Positions 15,313-17,282 of a stretch of 17,282 nucleotides of DNA are shown here, piece by piece (within the stretch, counting starts at the first letter, position 1; each line of letters starts with the position of its first letter). The notes under the pieces are model-generated. The model was not told the origin of the DNA. It did no database searches and saw only the letters and a list, made by a program, of their open reading frames with translations. The DNA is from CAYJAD01 sp964371195 (GTDB lineage Bacteria; Desulfobacterota; Desulfovibrionia; Desulfovibrionales; Desulfovibrionaceae), in NCBI GenBank assembly GCA_964371195.1, contig CAYJLD010000051.1, positions 1-17,282 on the forward strand, given 5' to 3'. Position numbers and translations under genes: made by a program.

Positions 15313-16188
15313 TTATTCATGACAGCTAGCAAGTGCCTCTAGGCTACTTGAAGCTGCACGGGCTATGTTATCAGCTAAATCCAGAAAACCTTGCTTAGCT
15401 GGGGAGTCACTTTCTAAAAATACCACAGGCACGCCACGGTCTGCTGCTACAACAGTTGAAGGATCTAAGGGTATATCGCCAAGAAAGGTCAATCCATACT
15501 TATCTGCCAAAAGTTTTCCACCACCTTTTTTGAATAAATCAATGGATTTACTACAGTGAGGGCAAAACAATCCACTCATGTTTTCCACAACGCCAAGCAC
15601 ATTTGCTTTAGCATATTGTAAAAAATTAATGGCTTTACGCACATCAGCTAAGGAAACTTCTTGAGGAGTAGTAACCACCACACAAAGAGCGTCAGGTATG
15701 GTTTTTAATACAGTCATATGTTCATCACCAGTTCCAGGAGGTGAATCTATAAGTAAAAAATCAAGACTACCCCACTGTACATCTGATACAAATTGTCTAA
15801 TTGCAGCGGTTTTTTTAGGTCCACGCCATATGACCGCGCTATCTCTTTCTTTAAGTAAAAAATCCATGGAAATAACACTTAAATTTTCATTATATTTTGC
15901 AGGAAGAAGTAAGGAGCTTAAGTTGTCTTTTTCAATAGTTGCATCAAGACCCAAAAGATTAGGAACACTTGGGCCATGTATGTCCACATCTAAAATACCA
16001 ACCTTAAATCCTCGTGCGGCAAGAGCTGCAGCGGTGTTTACTGTTACGGAACTTTTGCCAACACCACCCTTACCACTCATAATAAAAAGTTTATAACGAA
16101 TTTTATTTAAGGTATTGGATATTTGATTATCTTGTAAAGCCATGGCTTCTAACATAGCTTGCTTACTGCCTGAAGAACATGAAGACAT
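15313..16188 (-). CDS. mrp: Mrp/Nbp35-family P-loop ATPase (Fe-S carrier)
   Basis: MinD-type ATPase of the Mrp/ApbC/Nbp35 group, which binds and delivers Fe-S clusters. The 291 residues show the deviant Walker A SGKGGVGKSS (38-47), switch I DVDIHGPS (67-74), WRGPKK (121-126), Walker B LLIDSPPGTGDEH (145-157) and the cluster-ligand pair C209/C212 in FCPHC. Ahead of the ATPase lies a short Ser/Cys leader (MSSCSSGSKQ) with only one cysteine, so it lacks the N-terminal four-Cys cluster of eukaryotic Nbp35, as is usual for bacterial Mrp. The start has a very strong GGAGGGG site. It is 60 bp downstream of pcm in the same direction. Confidence 0.92.
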   Translation of the reverse strand: MSSCSSGSKQAMLEAMALQDNQISNTLNKIRYKLFIMSGKGGVGKSSVTVNTAAALAARGFKVGILDVDIHGPSVPNLLGLDATIEKDNLSSLLLPAKYNENLSVISMDFLLKERDSAVIWRGPKKTAAIRQFVSDVQWGSLDFLLIDSPPGTGDEHMTVLKTIPDALCVVVTTPQEVSLADVRKAINFLQYAKANVLGVVENMSGLFCPHCSKSIDLFKKGGGKLLADKYGLTFLGDIPLDPSTVVAADRGVPVVFLESDSPAKQGFLDLADNIARAASSSLEALASCHE

Positions 16189-16248
16189 TTAACCCCTCCA
16201 AAATTATATAAAAATACATGTCATACTATATTGCAATACTAATTCAAC

Positions 16249-16914
16249 TTACCATCCATGATCACCAACCAAATCCACAAAAACAGCTTGCCCCATATCT
16301 GCAACTGTTACAACATTATTTTTTTTACGAACACGTACCAAACGCTGAGAGCGTTTTTTTTCACCCACAGGAATTAACATCATTCCAGGGTCATCAAGTT
16401 GAGCAATGAGCGGCTTAGGAATTGTTGGACCACCAGCTGTAACCAAGATACGATCAAATGGGGCAGCATCCTTTAGACCAAGAGTGCCATCATCACGAAA
16501 CATAAAAATATTACGCATATTAAACTTTTGCTCTAATAAAATACGTGTTGCATTATAAAGCTCTGGAATACGCTCCACTGTATAAACGCGACATCCCAAA
16601 TAGGAAAGTATAGCAGCTTGATAACCAGAGCCAGTACCAACCTCTAAAATTCGCATACCTCTTTCTACTTCAAGGTATTGAGTCATAAGCGCCACAGTGG
16701 ATGGTTGAGAAATTGTTTGTCCATAACCAATTGGTAAGGGACGATCTTCATAAGCTTGAAGTCTAAAAGCCTCTTGTACAAAGTCATGACGATGTATATT
16801 TTTCATGGCATCCAAGACTTGCTTATCAGTAACCCCTACTTTTTCTTCTAAATACCGCACCATGGAAGCACGTAATATTTTTGGGTCTACATTTTTAGGG
16901 GTAATTTTTTTCAT
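16249..16914 (-). CDS. pcm: Protein-L-isoaspartate O-methyltransferase
   Basis: Repairs isoaspartate in aged proteins by S-adenosylmethionine-dependent methylation. The chosen start is ATG 16914 (MKKITPKNVD, AAGG six bases upstream), giving 221 residues; a TTG ten codons earlier is less likely. The PIMT signature set is complete: GYGQTISQPSTVALMTQ, the SAM-binding LEVGTGSGYQAAIL, YTVERIPEL, GLKDAAPFDRILVTAGGPTI and LDDPGMMLIPVG. In many Gram-negatives pcm follows surE; no surE is visible here. It begins with a 4-nt ATGA overlap with a small Cys-rich frame. Confidence 0.95.
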   Translation of the reverse strand: MKKITPKNVDPKILRASMVRYLEEKVGVTDKQVLDAMKNIHRHDFVQEAFRLQAYEDRPLPIGYGQTISQPSTVALMTQYLEVERGMRILEVGTGSGYQAAILSYLGCRVYTVERIPELYNATRILLEQKFNMRNIFMFRDDGTLGLKDAAPFDRILVTAGGPTIPKPLIAQLDDPGMMLIPVGEKKRSQRLVRVRKKNNVVTVADMGQAVFVDLVGDHGW

Positions 16915-17150
16915 AACAAACCTTGAGAACAAATTTTTAAGCACAAGTCAACTTTTTTTAGCAACCTGCATGAGCTAGTATCTGTATTGCACAAAGCCTT
17001 GCATGCTTCACTTTCACTTGAGCTGGATTTGAAGCAGACAAAAATAATCCAATCAAAATAAGCTTGATTAATTAGTCGGTACTGAAAAACGCGTTTCACG
17101 CATTTTTCTAAAAAGGCACGCTCGCTCCAAAAATTGCCAGAAATTCGCAT
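16911..17150 (-). CDS. Possible small Cys-rich protein upstream of pcm
   Basis: A 79-residue frame with no family I recognise. It has seven cysteines (17, 39, 50, 54, 61, 70, 74), an aromatic middle (YFDWIIFVCF, about 31-40) and a Cys-rich C-terminus (CKALCNTDTSSCRLLKK, CLKIC). The ribosome site before ATG 17150 is poor. Its TGA overlaps the pcm ATG in an ATGA arrangement, like the confirmed trxA-trxB junction, which favours translation, yet such overlaps also arise by chance. An imperfect hairpin (17084-17108) lies within it. It may instead be non-coding leader of pcm. Confidence 0.35.
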   Translation of the reverse strand: MRISGNFWSERAFLEKCVKRVFQYRLINQAYFDWIIFVCFKSSSSESEACKALCNTDTSSCRLLKKVDLCLKICSQGLL

Positions 17151-17198
17151 TCCATGCTCTTTTTTCTGGTAATTTTTTTATTACTATTTTCCAATAAA

Positions 17199-17204
17199 AT
17201 TATA
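17199..17204 (-). promoter_or_regulatory. Candidate -10 box before the Cys-rich frame and pcm
   Basis: A perfect minus-strand TATAAT lies about 50 bp before the small frame's ATG, in a very AT-rich stretch. No good -35 is seen at the correct spacing. Confidence 0.25.
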
Positions 17205-17229
17205 CTATTTAAGAATGTTATTATATTTT

Positions 17230-17282
17230 TCAGATGGGATAGACCCGCCCCTTGGCGACATTTGTCGCACCGGCATCTATGT
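17230..17282 (-). CDS. Possible 3' end of a gene running off the right edge
   Basis: A minus-strand frame enters from the right edge and stops at TGA 17230-17232, reading IDAGATNVAKGRVYPI. GC content rises sharply from about 17233, as expected on leaving an AT-rich spacer for coding or structured DNA. Only 16 codons are visible, so the product is unknown. The same bases hold a small hairpin (GCGAC-ATTT-GTCGC) and may instead be structured RNA. Confidence 0.3.
   Translation of the reverse strand, partial: IDAGATNVAKGRVYPI

Noticed and set aside
1..17282. CRISPR array, tRNA/rRNA genes, prophage or defence island
   Set aside because: No evenly spaced short repeats, no cloverleaf or rRNA core sequences, and no phage or defence protein families were seen on either strand.

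Overview
The window reads as low-GC chromosomal DNA of a Gram-negative bacterium. It has an outer-membrane assembly lipoprotein (BamD), lipoprotein signals, an AlgI/AlgJ-type envelope acetylation pair and an RTX-like secreted protein. Gene content and order (trxA-trxB-bamD; fbp-tsaD; pgsA-ftsB-TPR protein; pcm-mrp) suggest a sulfate-reducer-type deltaproteobacterium, Desulfovibrionales. That assignment comes from protein character and gene neighbourhood, not a database search, and is moderate in confidence.

Left part (1-7290) is accessory in character. It opens inside a long plus-strand gene for a glycine-rich, RTX-like repeat protein whose 5' end lies outside the window. Two 285-residue modules are tandemly duplicated with long stretches of identical DNA, and a motif that usually caps RTX domains is iterated. 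A strong terminator separates it from a secreted MsrB-MsrA fusion (methionine sulfoxide reductase). Then comes a roughly 300-bp stretch with an apparent IS5-like transposase remnant and an 18-bp perfect inverted repeat. A minus-strand algI-algJ pair follows (O-acetylation of an unidentified extracellular glycan), then an almost gene-free 0.5-kb AT-rich gap and a small plus-strand ABM-fold protein.

Right part (7291-17282) is a housekeeping block entirely on the minus strand, so it is transcribed right to left: a possible small Cys-rich ORF and pcm (protein repair), mrp (Fe-S/P-loop ATPase), pgsA (phosphatidylglycerol synthesis), an unrecognised 88-residue protein, ftsB (division), a TPR protein, a lipoprotein with a possible Cache-like domain and a low-complexity tail, fbp (gluconeogenesis), tsaD (tRNA t6A), then trxA-trxB-bamD. 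Many junctions overlap by 4-17 nt, which indicates operons with translational coupling.

A protein-repair theme recurs: MsrBA, thioredoxin/thioredoxin reductase and Pcm all deal with oxidised or aged proteins. They are not one operon, and MsrBA is predicted outside the cytoplasm while TrxA/TrxB are inside. I see no CRISPR array, tRNA, rRNA, phage module or recognisable defence system. The least ordinary items are the modular repeat protein, the transposase remnant with its hairpin beside the acetylation pair, and the unassigned small ORFs and dyads in the minus-strand block.
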